From Clostridiales bacterium (GTDB lineage: Bacteria > Bacillota > Clostridia > Saccharofermentanales > Saccharofermentanaceae), in contig JAFRST010000027.1 in NCBI GenBank assembly GCA_017427465.1, positions 1 to 64,000 of the forward strand: DNA of 64,000 nt, given 5' to 3'. Below, one piece after another: positions 8,657-16,553 of the stretch. The notes under the pieces are model-generated. The model saw only the letters and a program-made list of their open reading frames with translations, searched no databases and was not told the DNA's origin. Position numbers and translations under genes: made by a program. How positions within the stretch are numbered: the first letter of the stretch is position 1; every line of letters starts with the position of its first letter.

Positions 8657-9586
8657 TTAAGATCTTTTCTTTGATCTTCTTATCCTGTTCCTGAACTGGG
8701 AAGGAGAGCAGCCGTATTGCTTCTTGAAGCTGCGGCTCAATGATGTGAGGTTATTGAATCCGCAGGACATTGCGATATCGCTGATCTGAAGATCTGTATC
8801 AGACAACTGTCGCTCGACTTCCTTGAGCTTTAAGGTCGTCTGATAATCGTTAAATGTCATGCCGGTATATTCCTTGAACAGCCTTGCGAAATGGAACTTG
8901 GAATAACCGACGTGGTTTGCCGCTTCATCCATGGATACATTCTCAGAGCTGTGCATGGCAAGCCATTCGGCGAGTGATCTGAACTTGATATAGACTTCAC
9001 GCTGCTTATCATTATGAGGTGCGGCAAGGCTGTCAGAATAGTCCTTCTTCATGAGCATGCCGAAGATATCCATGAGCTTGGAGAAGATCGATATTTCTTT
9101 TACGGTAGTAGTGTAGAAGAAGTACAGATCGTTGATCTCCATGAATCTCTCGAAAATAAGATTATAGATATCAGGATGTGTCTCGGATGTGATAAGAAGA
9201 GGCTCATGAAGTATCTTCATGAACTCTTCGTAGTCGAAGAATCCCTTAAGGAAATCAATGTTGAAAAGATAGATGAATCTGATACCAGACTTAGTGCCGG
9301 AGATCTTGTGGAGCATATCCGGAGGTACCAGGAGGATCTCTTTTTCCTTCAATATGATCGTTCTGTCATCGAAAATATAAGTGTAAGATTTCTCGATCGG
9401 TATCGTGATCTCCAGACAACTGTGTCTGTGGACAGGGTAGTCCTCAGAACGGTTGTTGTACCAGATACGCATGTTGGAACCCGGTATAAAATCAACTTCT
9501 TCAACGTCGTTGCTGACGATCCTTCCGGCAAAGCTGCCAATAGGTTGTTGATATTTTCCGGGTACTGAATTGTCGTTAAACTGCAT
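8657..9586 (-). CDS. AraC-family transcription regulator
   Basis: 309 residues. The N-terminal half is a cupin-like ligand domain (HRHSCLEITIP with the paired histidines); the C-terminal 100 residues carry the two AraC helix-turn-helix units (MDEAANHVGYSKFHF and ISDIAMSCGFNNLTSLSRSFK). It should bind DNA as a sugar-responsive activator. It is divergent from the GH3 glycosidase gene and convergent with the orphan permease, so these are the likely targets. TTG and ATG codons lie up to six codons further upstream, but GGGG placed six bases before the ATG at 9586 makes that start best. Confidence 0.9.
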   Translation of the reverse strand: MQFNDNSVPGKYQQPIGSFAGRIVSNDVEEVDFIPGSNMRIWYNNRSEDYPVHRHSCLEITIPIEKSYTYIFDDRTIILKEKEILLVPPDMLHKISGTKSGIRFIYLFNIDFLKGFFDYEEFMKILHEPLLITSETHPDIYNLIFERFMEINDLYFFYTTTVKEISIFSKLMDIFGMLMKKDYSDSLAAPHNDKQREVYIKFRSLAEWLAMHSSENVSMDEAANHVGYSKFHFARLFKEYTGMTFNDYQTTLKLKEVERQLSDTDLQISDIAMSCGFNNLTSLSRSFKKQYGCSPSQFRNRIRRSKKRS

Positions 9587-9620
9587 TAATATCCCCATCC
9601 TCAAAAGAGTGAATGCTACA

Positions 9621-9649
9621 ATTCTATATACTCATTTAGTCATTTTCAA
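9621..9649 (-). promoter_or_regulatory. Promoter of the AraC regulator gene
   Basis: On the minus strand TTGAAA (9649-9644) and TAGAAT (9626-9621) are 17 bases apart. On the plus strand of the same intergenic region TATAAT at 9681-9686 is a candidate for the glycosidase gene, but its -35 is poor, which fits need for an activator. Confidence 0.6.
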
Positions 9650-9764
9650 GCCTGTTTAACACTAAAAATAGCAAAATCGGTATAATTTTAAGCAATATCT
9701 AAGATATATTACCCACCCGAAACCCTATACAATTAAGACATCCAAAGAACAGGAGATTGATCTT

Positions 9765-11858
9765 ATGAACAGAGAACAAGCAATAAAAAAAGCTGAAGAA
9801 CTGGTCAGCAAAATGACTATTGAAGAGGCTGCTTCGCAATTGAGATACGATTCTCCTGCAATCGACAGATTGGGCGTCCCGGAGTACAACTGGTGGAATG
9901 AGACTCTTCACGGAGTAGCAAGAGCCGGAACGGCTACAAGCTTTCCGCAGGCTATAGGTCTTGGCGCAACTTTTGATACAGAACTCTTGGGCGAGATCGG
10001 CGAAGTCTGTGCTACTGAGGGCCGCGCAAAATACAACGAGTATAAGGCTAACGGCGACCGCGATATCTATAAGGGACTTACATTCTGGTCACCTAATGTA
10101 AATCTTTTCAGAGATCCGAGGTGGGGAAGAGGACAGGAGACTTATGGTGAGGATCCTGTACTTATATCAGATCTTGCGGTCCCTTTTATCGAAGGCCTTC
10201 AGGGTGACGGCGAATACATGAAGACTGCTGCCTGCGCCAAGCATTTCGTAGTTCATTCAGGACCGGAGGCAGTAAGACACGAGTTTAACGCTACATGCAG
10301 CAAGAAGGATCTTAACGAGACATATCTTCCTGCTTTCGAAGCATGCGTAAGAGACGCAAAAGTCGAATCCGTAATGGGTGCTTATAACAGAACGAATGGC
10401 GAGCCCTGCTGCGGTCACTCTTACCTTCAGGACATTATCCGCGACAAGTGGGGATTCAAAGGTCACATCGTATCAGACTGCTGGGCGATAAGAGATTTTC
10501 ACGAGCGCCATAAGGTAACCAGGAATTCTGAAGAGAGCGCGGCGCTCGCGCTTAACAAGGGATGCGATCTTAACTGCGGATGCACATACATCAACCTCAT
10601 GAAGGCCTACAACAAGGGTCTTGTCACAGAGGAAACCATCAGAAAGGCTGCAGTAAGACTCTTTACCACAAGGTATATTCTCGGCATGTTCGACGAGACT
10701 GAATACGATGGACTTAACTATCTTGATGTTGAGACCAAAGAGAATCTTTCTGTCGCAAGAAGAGCTTCTGATGAGAGCATCGTTCTTCTCAAGAATGACG
10801 GTATCCTTCCTATCGATACCAACAAGACCAAGGTCATCTCCGTAATCGGTCCTAACGCTGATTCCAGAGCCTGCCTCGTCGGTAACTACTATGGAACATC
10901 ATCTGAGTACATCACGGCCTTAGAGGGCATCAGGAGCGCTGCAGGAGAGGATATGAGGATCCTTTATAGTGACGGCTGTGACTTAAGCAACACAAAGCCT
11001 GACGTTCTCTCACGCGAATACCACAGAATTGCTGAAGCAGAAGCAATAATGAAGAGATCAGATCTCGTTATCCTTGTTATCGGTCTTAATGAGACTTTGG
11101 AAGGCGAAGAAGGAGACCAGGGCAACATGTACAGATCGGGCGACAAGCCGGATCTTAAGTTCCCCAAGACTCAGCTTAAGCTCATCGATACAGTCATCAA
11201 GTCAGGCAAGCCTTTCATTACTGTTGTCATGGCCGGCTCATGCATGGACTTAAGCGTTCTCGATGAGAAGTCCTCTGCTATACTTCAGGCCTGGTATCCG
11301 GGCGCAAGAGGCGGCCAGTCCATCGGCGATATCATTTTCGGTAAGGTAAATCCTTCCGGAAAACTTCCCGTTACGTTCTACAGAGACACTAACGATCTCC
11401 CTGATTTTGAGGACTACTCAATGAAGGGCAGAACATACCGTTATCTTGAGACAGAGCCTCTGTATCCGTTCGGCTATGGTCTCACATATGGCAAGATGGA
11501 TATCACTTCCGTAGATTGTGCAGGCGAAGATCCTAAGAACAACGGCATTACGGTAAAGGCTGAAGTAAGCAACACCGGAGACATCACTACTTCTGAAGTA
11601 GTTCAGGTCTATGCAAAGTCAGAAGACGCCAATGAAGTTAAGAATACCAAGCTCGTCGGATTTAGGAGGATCACTCTTGAAGCAGGCAAGGCGGGAACGG
11701 TCGAGATCCCCGTATCCTCTGAACGCTTAAAGGTCGTAAATGAAGAGGGCGAGAAGGTGATCCCTGAAGGCAAGATCAGCATCTATGTAGGCTTCGGCCA
11801 GCCCGACGAGCGCACCTCAAGCTTGACCGGTAAGAAATCGGCTGTAATTACGGTCTGA
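9765..11858 (+). CDS. Glycoside hydrolase family 3 (beta-xylosidase/beta-glucosidase type), cytoplasmic
   Basis: 697 residues with no signal peptide, so it acts inside the cell on imported oligosaccharides. The N-terminal barrel shows NWWNETLHGVA, SFPQAIGLGATFD, the FSPN-like FWSPNVNLFRDPRWGRG block, KHFVVHSGPE, and the nucleophile motif VSDCWAI with Asp238. The C-terminal alpha/beta sandwich (about 330-560) has an EGEEGDQ loop that may hold the acid/base glutamate, and a fibronectin III-like end (about 590-690). The GPEAVRHEFNA and DLNETYLPAF signatures place it near the xylosidase-type GH3 enzymes, but I cannot separate xylosidase from glucosidase by eye. AGGAG precedes the ATG. It is divergent from an AraC gene that probably controls it. 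Confidence 0.93.
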   Translation: MNREQAIKKAEELVSKMTIEEAASQLRYDSPAIDRLGVPEYNWWNETLHGVARAGTATSFPQAIGLGATFDTELLGEIGEVCATEGRAKYNEYKANGDRDIYKGLTFWSPNVNLFRDPRWGRGQETYGEDPVLISDLAVPFIEGLQGDGEYMKTAACAKHFVVHSGPEAVRHEFNATCSKKDLNETYLPAFEACVRDAKVESVMGAYNRTNGEPCCGHSYLQDIIRDKWGFKGHIVSDCWAIRDFHERHKVTRNSEESAALALNKGCDLNCGCTYINLMKAYNKGLVTEETIRKAAVRLFTTRYILGMFDETEYDGLNYLDVETKENLSVARRASDESIVLLKNDGILPIDTNKTKVISVIGPNADSRACLVGNYYGTSSEYITALEGIRSAAGEDMRILYSDGCDLSNTKPDVLSREYHRIAEAEAIMKRSDLVILVIGLNETLEGEEGDQGNMYRSGDKPDLKFPKTQLKLIDTVIKSGKPFITVVMAGSCMDLSVLDEKSSAILQAWYPGARGGQSIGDIIFGKVNPSGKLPVTFYRDTNDLPDFEDYSMKGRTYRYLETEPLYPFGYGLTYGKMDITSVDCAGEDPKNNGITVKAEVSNTGDITTSEVVQVYAKSEDANEVKNTKLVGFRRITLEAGKAGTVEIPVSSERLKVVNEEGEKVIPEGKISIYVGFGQPDERTSSLTGKKSAVITV

Positions 11859-11888
11859 TCCAAGATGCCTTAATTTATTGACTTTGAT

Positions 11889-11919
11889 GGCTCTGTAACA
11901 TTGTTACAGAGCCTTTTTT
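11889..11919 (+). terminator. Terminator of the GH3 gene
   Basis: GGCTCTGTAAC (11889-11899) and GTTACAGAGCC (11903-11913) form a perfect 11-base-pair stem with a 3-base loop, followed by six T. Confidence 0.95.
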
Positions 11920-12038
11920 ACGTGTTTGTTATGCCCGAAAACCCGGCTTAAGTGTTTTCGCGCACAAATTGAAGCATTTAACGGATATAATAGTAAAGAC
12001 AGATTTGGCGTGGCCGGAGCGTGAGGAGGAAATGAAAG

Positions 12039-12827
12039 TTGGATTTTTCGTACCCGTTATATGAGATGCCCGTTGTAGGCATATACCTGATCGTTATGGC
12101 CTTTTTGTTCGGCGCGATCTTCGCGAGCTTCATAACATGTACTGCATGGCGCGTGGTGCGCGGTGAGGACTGGATGTTAGGTCACAGCCACTGCGATACT
12201 TGCGGACACGAGTTATCCACTGCGGATCTTTTTCCGATCATTTCATATATCGCACTCAAGGGTAAGTGCAGATACTGCGGATCAAAGGTTCCGCCCAGAG
12301 ACCTCATATTTGAGATCCTGCTTGGCCTGCTGTTCGCCGGAACACTTGCAATTCACGGCTCTGTCGATGCGATCGTTGTAGCTTCATTAGCGCTTGAAAT
12401 GCTCCTTCTGGGACTGTCCCTTGCAGACTGGGATTCCGGCGTTATTCCCAACGGTTTTCTGGTTGCAATCCTTGTCGTGTGGATCCTCACGGTCGGATTC
12501 AGAAATGATATCCAGCGTTACGCAATAGAGGGTCTCATCGCTTCTGCCGTTGTAGGTCTGGTTATGATAATCGTTACCGCTATTATCGGTAAAGTTAAGA
12601 AGACCAAGATGAGCTACGGACCTGCAAAGCTTGCCATGTGCCTGATGCTTTTCCTGGGCATCAAAGGAGCGTGCATTGCTGTCGGAGTTGCGCTTGTATT
12701 AGGTGTTATTTTCGTGCTTGTCTGCAGGTCAAAGAAGAGAAAGATCGCGCTTGCACCGGCTATCTCACTTGGTGTAATTGCAGCTTTTATTGCTAAGGAT
12801 GCTCTGCTTCTTTTAGGCATTGCCTGA
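12039..12827 (+). CDS. Prepilin peptidase-like membrane protein lacking the second catalytic Asp
   Basis: 262 residues. The N-terminal part has the type IV leader peptidase methylase-like domain with its two CxxC pairs (Cys52/55 and Cys77/80) and the PIISY segment between them. The protease part keeps the first aspartate region (LADWDSGVIPN, Asp130/Asp132) but where the family has G-x-G-D-x-K-L this protein reads YGPAKL (193-198), with proline for aspartate. Peptidase activity is therefore doubtful; methylation or a scaffold role could remain. Translation should start at the TTG at 12039, because GAGGAGGA sits eight bases before it; an ATG at 12032 is in another frame and stops after ten codons. 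TATAAT at 11986-11991 is a possible -10 box. No pilin or secretion genes are nearby. Confidence 0.75.
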   Translation: MDFSYPLYEMPVVGIYLIVMAFLFGAIFASFITCTAWRVVRGEDWMLGHSHCDTCGHELSTADLFPIISYIALKGKCRYCGSKVPPRDLIFEILLGLLFAGTLAIHGSVDAIVVASLALEMLLLGLSLADWDSGVIPNGFLVAILVVWILTVGFRNDIQRYAIEGLIASAVVGLVMIIVTAIIGKVKKTKMSYGPAKLAMCLMLFLGIKGACIAVGVALVLGVIFVLVCRSKKRKIALAPAISLGVIAAFIAKDALLLLGIA

Positions 12828-12867
12828 AAGATTTCATGACCGCTGTTACGTGACATGGCCCAAATGT

Positions 12868-12896
12868 TTGACTTTGGGTAATGTGTCCTATATAAT
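12868..12896 (+). promoter_or_regulatory. Promoter of rpsU
   Basis: TTGACT (12868-12873) and TATAAT (12891-12896) with exactly 17 bases between them, 41 bases before the rpsU start codon. Confidence 0.85.
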
Positions 12897-12936
12897 ATGC
12901 GAGTTTTAATTCCACGCGAAGAGAGGGGGGATAAAG

Positions 12937-13110
12937 ATGTCTGAGATTAAAGTTAAGGAAGGCGAGTCCCTTGACAGTGCACTTCGCAGATTTAAGCGTT
13001 CTTGCGCAAAGTCCGGTGTTCTCGCAGAGGTTCGTAAGAGAGAACATTACGAGAAGCCTTCTGTTAAGAGAAAGAAGAAGTCTGAAGCAGCAAGAAAGAG
13101 AAAGCATTGA
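12937..13110 (+). CDS. rpsU: 30S ribosomal protein bS21
   Basis: 57 residues, basic, beginning [20 protein letters not shown] and ending in a Lys/Arg-rich helix with KRKH at the end. This is the usual bS21 length and pattern ([22 protein letters not shown]). It binds the 30S platform near the anti-Shine-Dalgarno end of 16S rRNA and helps initiation. AGAGGGGGG lies just before the ATG. It has its own promoter and terminator, so it is a single-gene unit here. Confidence 0.95.
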   Translation: MSEIKVKEGESLDSALRRFKRSCAKSGVLAEVRKREHYEKPSVKRKKKSEAARKRKH

Positions 13111-13125
13111 TAAGACTTTAATGAG

Positions 13126-13156
13126 AGAGGTTACCGATGAGGTAACCTCTTTTTTT
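13126..13156 (+). terminator. Terminator of rpsU
   Basis: AGAGGTTACC (13126-13135) pairs perfectly with GGTAACCTCT (13141-13150), followed by a run of T to 13156. Confidence 0.95.
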
Positions 13157-13204
13157 GTTGGTTATGTGACTCCTCCGGCTGTGCGTGCGAAACGCGTTGC
13201 TTTT

Positions 13205-14008
13205 TCAGATCAGGAAGTGGCGGATCTTTGCTTCGATCACCTTTGTGTTGAGCGGGTGTTTATCCGTTTCAAAGGTCAAGATCAGCCTTGTCTCATCGAA
13301 ATCATCCGCCCGCGCGTACTGCTCAAGCTTTTTCACATTGCGGTTGGTGTAATCCTCATCTCCCAGCTTTCCCAAATGCTCCCAATAGTAATCCTTCCTA
13401 AGCCACACATTCAGGCATTTGAAATCCGGCGCCCCGATAATTATCTTGCCGTCAAAGACCGGAAATTCCAGCCGGTAAGGAATGTTATTCCTCAGCAGCG
13501 CATCGGCAATCAGTATCTCCGACTTTGACCTGACCCGCTCGCCCTTTGCTGTGTAAAACCCCGGATCGTCTTTCTTGAACCCCAGCCTCTCATAAGGCTC
13601 GTTCATCCACTGCTCGATGTATTCTTCATCTGACAGGAACTCAGGCGTGACGAGCGCCTGGCGGGCGGCGGTGAGATTCTCGTATACCTGTCGGGCTGCA
13701 TCCGGCTCGAAGTTTTTCAGGAATTCCTCAATTGCTTTCTGCTGATCCTCAAGAGCTTTAAGGATTTTATTGTCATAATCTTTTTGAGCAAGTTGTTCGG
13801 CGAAAAACTTGTTCTTGCGAGGAATGTATTTACCATGATGATCTCCGGAAATTGTCATGTGATAAAACTGATGATTCTTTGCTTTGTTGGAAACACGCAA
13901 AGAACCGCCAGGATATGTTTCTATTCGTTTGCTGATTTGATTGATGCGTTTTTCCAGGGATTTAGCAAGGTTTTCAAGGTCATTTAGTAATGATTGTGAT
14001 TCATACAT
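13205..14008 (-). CDS. Hypothetical protein with PD-(D/E)XK-like C-terminal domain
   Basis: 267 residues, no signal peptide. The N-terminal part is helical and probably coiled coil (about 1-30 and 70-100), with a basic GSLRVSNKAKN/HHGKYIPRKN segment between. The C-terminal part (about 155-267) looks like a small nuclease fold: RSKSEILIADAL (Glu164), GAPDF (Asp195) and YYWEHLGKL (Glu210), spaced like the E...PD...E core of PD-(D/E)XK proteins. I have seen similar proteins as unnamed genes in gut Clostridia, but know no function; DNA or RNA cleavage is inference. AAAGGAAA precedes the ATG. The gene is alone on the minus strand between rpsU and recJ, and its upstream DNA carries the inverted-repeat array at 14038-14218. 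Confidence 0.65.
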   Translation of the reverse strand: MYESQSLLNDLENLAKSLEKRINQISKRIETYPGGSLRVSNKAKNHQFYHMTISGDHHGKYIPRKNKFFAEQLAQKDYDNKILKALEDQQKAIEEFLKNFEPDAARQVYENLTAARQALVTPEFLSDEEYIEQWMNEPYERLGFKKDDPGFYTAKGERVRSKSEILIADALLRNNIPYRLEFPVFDGKIIIGAPDFKCLNVWLRKDYYWEHLGKLGDEDYTNRNVKKLEQYARADDFDETRLILTFETDKHPLNTKVIEAKIRHFLI

Positions 14009-14037
14009 AATATGTTTCCTTTCTTGTTTTTACGCGG

Positions 14038-14218
14038 CGGGTAAAACTATCAAGAATATGTTTTTTACCCGTAGTTTTTTCGAAAAACAGTCCAAAAACT
14101 ACAAAAATACGGGTAAAATGAAGCACTTATTGGTATTTACCCGTTATTTTTATGGTTTGAGGTCATTTACTGCTTAAAAAATACGGGTAAAAATGTATTA
14201 ACTTGCTGTTTTACCCGT
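14038..14218. repeat. Array of six alternating TTTACCCGT / ACGGGTAAA elements
   Basis: The elements lie at 14038-14046 (CGGGTAAAA), 14064-14072 (inverted), 14109-14117, 14136-14144 (inverted), 14183-14191 and 14210-14218 (inverted). They pair as three hairpins with 26-27 bases between element centres, repeated every 71-74 bases. Between hairpins the flanks are also self-complementary (ATTTTTA near 14146 against TAAAAAAT near 14176), so alternative larger hairpins are possible. The array lies directly upstream of the minus-strand PD-(D/E)XK-like gene, in its promoter or leader. I saw the element nowhere else in the window. Confidence 0.85.
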
Positions 14219-14285
14219 CTGCGAAACTACGGCTTACTGAATACTTGCTATCCTAGCGAGGCATCAGTGAACTTCAACCCTTTTC

Positions 14286-14319
14286 CCATAGATTGAGACT
14301 AAACGCCATAGATTGAGAC
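14286..14319 (+). repeat. Two direct copies of CCATAGATTGAGAC
   Basis: 14-base identical copies at 14286-14299 and 14306-14319, repeat period 20 bases (two helical turns), about 30 bases upstream of the recJ -35 box. The spacing fits a protein-binding site, but no regulator is known. Confidence 0.7.
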
Positions 14320-14349
14320 CAGTCTTAAAATTTCCGAGACACTGCGCCT

Positions 14350-14378
14350 TTGTAAATGCAAGCTCATTCCGCTATAAT
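14350..14378 (+). promoter_or_regulatory. Promoter of recJ-rel
   Basis: TTGTAA (14350-14355) and TATAAT (14373-14378) with a 17-base spacer. Transcription would begin near 14385, which rules out any recJ start codon upstream of that. Confidence 0.85.
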
Positions 14379-14411
14379 AGAACCAATAAAGATAAAGTTG
14401 AGAATAAGTTT

Positions 14412-16553
14412 ATGTTATTGACCGGTAAGACCTGGCGCTTATCGGCATCTCGCAAGGTCGAGGATGCCGAGGCTTTGCTTGGCGTTTTGCTTAAGAATCG
14501 CGGAATAGCCGAAGGACAGGACGAAGAACAGTTTTTGTCTGAAGAAGACGGAATCTGGCACGATCCGTTCCTTTACAATGATATGCGTAAGGCCGTTGAT
14601 ATTATCAACGAGACCATAGACAGACACGGTAAGGTGCTCGTTTATGGCGATTATGACTGCGACGGCGTTACGGCTACATCTATCCTCGTAAGGTATTTCA
14701 GAAGCCATCAGATCAATGTGCAGTACATCGTACCGCACAGGTCCGAGCATGGGTACGGACTTACGGAGAAGATCATGGACAAGGTCATCGAGAAGAAGCC
14801 GGATCTTGTCATTACCGTAGACTGCGGTGTTACCAATATTGATACGGTCCAGGAGCTCAAGCACAGGGGTATCAAGGTTATCGTTACCGATCACCACAAC
14901 GTTAAGGATGAACTGCCTCCGGCTGACTGCGTTATCTGCGCGAAGAGACCTGACAACACATATCCGTTTATGGATCTGTGCGGTGCAGGTGTCGCTTTGA
15001 AGCTCGTTGAGGCTCTGGGCAAGGACGGAAGGCACAAGGTCACGGGCAGTATCTGGCGTCAGGCTGTTGAGCTTGCGGGTATTGCTACCATTGCGGATCT
15101 CGTGTCAGTTACCAACGAGAACAGAACGATCATCAAGCGTGCGTTTAAGAGCATGCAGAAGCCTTCCAACATTGGTGTAAGCGTCATGAATGATATGCTT
15201 TTGGCACCCGGAAAGACTTTGGATGAGACTTTCATATCTTTCAATTTTGTACCACGTATCAATGCTGCGGGAAGGCTTTACGATTCAGCTGATGCACTGA
15301 AATTATTCCTCGAGAATAATCCTACCGAAGCTAAGAATGCTGCCCAGGATCTGACGAGAGAGAATGATGAGCGCAAGGAGATCGAGGCGAAGGTTTTCGA
15401 TGAGGCCAGAGCGCAGTTGGAGAACCCTGCAAGGCCCGATAAATGGTCTCTCACTAATACGTGCGGTCCTATCGTCGTATATGGCAGGGACTGGCATCAG
15501 GGCGTCCTCGGAATCGTTGCAGGCAAGCTCTCACAGTTCTACGGAAGATCTGCTCTGGTATTTACTGACGATGCTACCGAGCCGGGATGCGCAAAGGGCT
15601 CCGGCAGAGCTTTTGGAGACTTTGATCTTTATGAGTGCCTGACACGCATATCCGATTATCTGGTCAATTTCGGCGGACATAAGAAGGCTGCCGGCATGCT
15701 CGTTAGGAAGACTGAGATGGGTGCTTTTATGGAAGCGCTCGAAAAGGAATCCGCTAAGATCATCGAGGAGAGAGGCCAATCAGGCGAGATAGATGAGGAT
15801 AGTGTTATCAACGCAGAATGCGAGATAGCGCCCGGCGGATTAACATTCGATTCTTACTATCAGGTCTGCAAGTTAAGACCTTTCGGCATCGGTAATCCTA
15901 AGCCTATATTTATCACTAATGATCTCGTTATTACCGGCATTGCGCAGATGAGCAACGGCGCGCACATAAGGCTTGATCTGACGGATAGCCAAGGCAAAGC
16001 TAACATATCTGCCGTCGGCTTTGGAATGGGTGATTATTTCAACATCTTAAGAGCAGGCGACAAGGTCGATATCGCATATACGCTCAATGAATACTGCTAC
16101 CGCGGAGATACTTCCCTCAGTCTGCACTTAGAGGATATCAGGCCTGTAGGCGGGGGCGGATTTATGTGGCAGAAGGCAGAAATCGCCGAGAAGCTTTATT
16201 CGAGCGGACTTGCGATGAACCAGATCGCCAAGATGGCTCCGGGAGAAGATATCGCCAGTTCGATGAAGCCGACACCTGAGCAATTCGGCGCTTGTTATAA
16301 GGCTATCGAGCGTTTCGGAGGCACTGCGATGTCTACGGTGGATATCGATCTTCTTGCAAGATTGGTGTCTAACAATTATGATGTAGCGTGCACACCGTTC
16401 CAGGTTAAAAGGTGCCTCGAGGTCTTTGCGGACTGCAACCTGATAAGGTTAAGATCCATAACGCCCATGAGAGTGTGCTTTAACATCCTGGCTACGGGAA
16501 ATAAAGTAAAACTCAGTGATTCTGAGGTCTATAGGAGAATTATCGGTGACTAA
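14412..16553 (+). CDS. recJ: Single-stranded-DNA-specific 5'-3' exonuclease RecJ
   Basis: 713 residues. Residues 80-85 are the DYDCDG motif of the DHH phosphoesterase family, followed by VDCGVTN, the TDHHN motif and the GAGVALKL segment; DHHA1 follows with GGHKKAAG, then an OB-fold part and a C-terminal extension as in the Bacillus enzyme (about 786 residues). It degrades single-stranded DNA in recombination and repair. The frame is open upstream to 14313, but the promoter at 14350-14378 lies inside that stretch, so I take the ATG at 14412; its ribosome site is weak. The 3' end overlaps the rel start by eight bases, giving a recJ-rel operon as in many Firmicutes. Confidence 0.95.
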   Translation: MLLTGKTWRLSASRKVEDAEALLGVLLKNRGIAEGQDEEQFLSEEDGIWHDPFLYNDMRKAVDIINETIDRHGKVLVYGDYDCDGVTATSILVRYFRSHQINVQYIVPHRSEHGYGLTEKIMDKVIEKKPDLVITVDCGVTNIDTVQELKHRGIKVIVTDHHNVKDELPPADCVICAKRPDNTYPFMDLCGAGVALKLVEALGKDGRHKVTGSIWRQAVELAGIATIADLVSVTNENRTIIKRAFKSMQKPSNIGVSVMNDMLLAPGKTLDETFISFNFVPRINAAGRLYDSADALKLFLENNPTEAKNAAQDLTRENDERKEIEAKVFDEARAQLENPARPDKWSLTNTCGPIVVYGRDWHQGVLGIVAGKLSQFYGRSALVFTDDATEPGCAKGSGRAFGDFDLYECLTRISDYLVNFGGHKKAAGMLVRKTEMGAFMEALEKESAKIIEERGQSGEIDEDSVINAECEIAPGGLTFDSYYQVCKLRPFGIGNPKPIFITNDLVITGIAQMSNGAHIRLDLTDSQGKANISAVGFGMGDYFNILRAGDKVDIAYTLNEYCYRGDTSLSLHLEDIRPVGGGGFMWQKAEIAEKLYSSGLAMNQIAKMAPGEDIASSMKPTPEQFGACYKAIERFGGTAMSTVDIDLLARLVSNNYDVACTPFQVKRCLEVFADCNLIRLRSITPMRVCFNILATGNKVKLSDSEVYRRIIGD

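Noticed and set aside
9014..9568. 184-codon plus-strand frame inside the AraC gene
   Set aside because: Complementary to a clear AraC coding sequence; no family signature of its own.
14038..14218. Array considered as CRISPR
   Set aside because: Elements are 9 bases, alternate in orientation and only three units exist; no cas genes.
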